From Dipylidium caninum (lineage: Eukaryota; Platyhelminthes; Cestoda; Cyclophyllidea; Dipylidiidae): a stretch of DNA of 64,000 bases. A program made the position numbers and the translations under genes. Below the pieces are notes generated by a model that had not been told where the DNA came from, made no database searches, and worked only from the letters and a program-made list of their open reading frames with translations. The stretch covers positions 372,001-436,000 of the forward strand of contig QEYB01000368.1 in assembly GCA_017562135.1 (NCBI GenBank), written 5' to 3'. Of the stretch, positions 63,833 through 64,000 are shown piece after piece; within the stretch, counting starts at the first letter, position 1; each line of letters starts with the position of its first letter.

Positions 63833-64000
63833 CCTCGTTGCCTAGAGAAGACGGAGTAGCGTCTTGCTGACAAACCTTACCTATGTGGAGGATTTTAACA
63901 ACCCTTTCCTTCCCCTTGTTCTCCTGCTATTGTATGTAGACAGCTTGAGCCCTATGTTGTGTGCCGTACACCGATGCATACAAAAATGCATGGCTCGTAA
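63833..64000. other. Right edge, downstream of the plus-strand RING gene
   Basis: 168 nt after the TGA, presumably 3' UTR. No AATAAA seen before the window ends. Confidence 0.4.

Overview
This is a 64 kb piece of a eukaryotic nuclear genome with spliced genes, ten protein-coding loci and no rRNA, tRNA, transposon coding sequence or CRISPR that I could recognise. The gene set (tandem secreted cathepsin B proteases, PMCA, X11/Mint, an MRL adaptor, a p35-type CDK5 activator, a Ly6 protein, HSD10 and RING-H2 ligases) is metazoan. The introns as small as 31-35 nt, mixed with introns of several hundred bases, and the cathepsin B pair fit a parasitic flatworm, most likely a tapeworm. The clade call is an inference; I did not identify a species.

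Layout, left to right. 1327-1943 (-): the first two coding exons of a plasma-membrane Ca2+ ATPase, whose remainder lies off the left edge. 3334-5373 and 6376-8314 (+): two tandem four-exon cathepsin B genes. 9992-12014 (+): a three-exon, 81-residue coiled-coil protein of unknown function. 13555-22082 (+): an X11/Mint (APBA) adaptor with PTB-PDZ-PDZ. 22669-37992 (-): a Mig-10/RIAM/lamellipodin adaptor with an RA-PH module in about 12 exons, convergent with Mint. 42584-43812 (+): an HSD17B10-like dehydrogenase with two alternative last exons. 48524-50824 (-): an intronless 766-residue CDK5 activator. 53223-55362 (-): a GPI-anchored Ly6/quiver-like protein in three exons. 57171-59685 (-) and 60150-63832 (+): two RING-H2 genes arranged head to head.

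Most multi-exon models were assembled by hand from splice sites, reading phase and family homology, because individual exons are short. The main models sum to multiples of three with matching intron phases, which is internal support. The 5' halves of Mint and of the MRL gene are the least certain.

Several products act in neuronal or membrane signalling (X11/Mint, CDK5 activator, MRL, PMCA, Ly6), but nothing shows they are co-regulated; this is an ordinary eukaryotic neighbourhood, not an operon. Composition is uneven: about 24-39 kb and 45.5-51.5 kb are GC- and CpG-rich, which produces many spurious long ORFs, while the flanks and the HSD10 locus are AT-rich.
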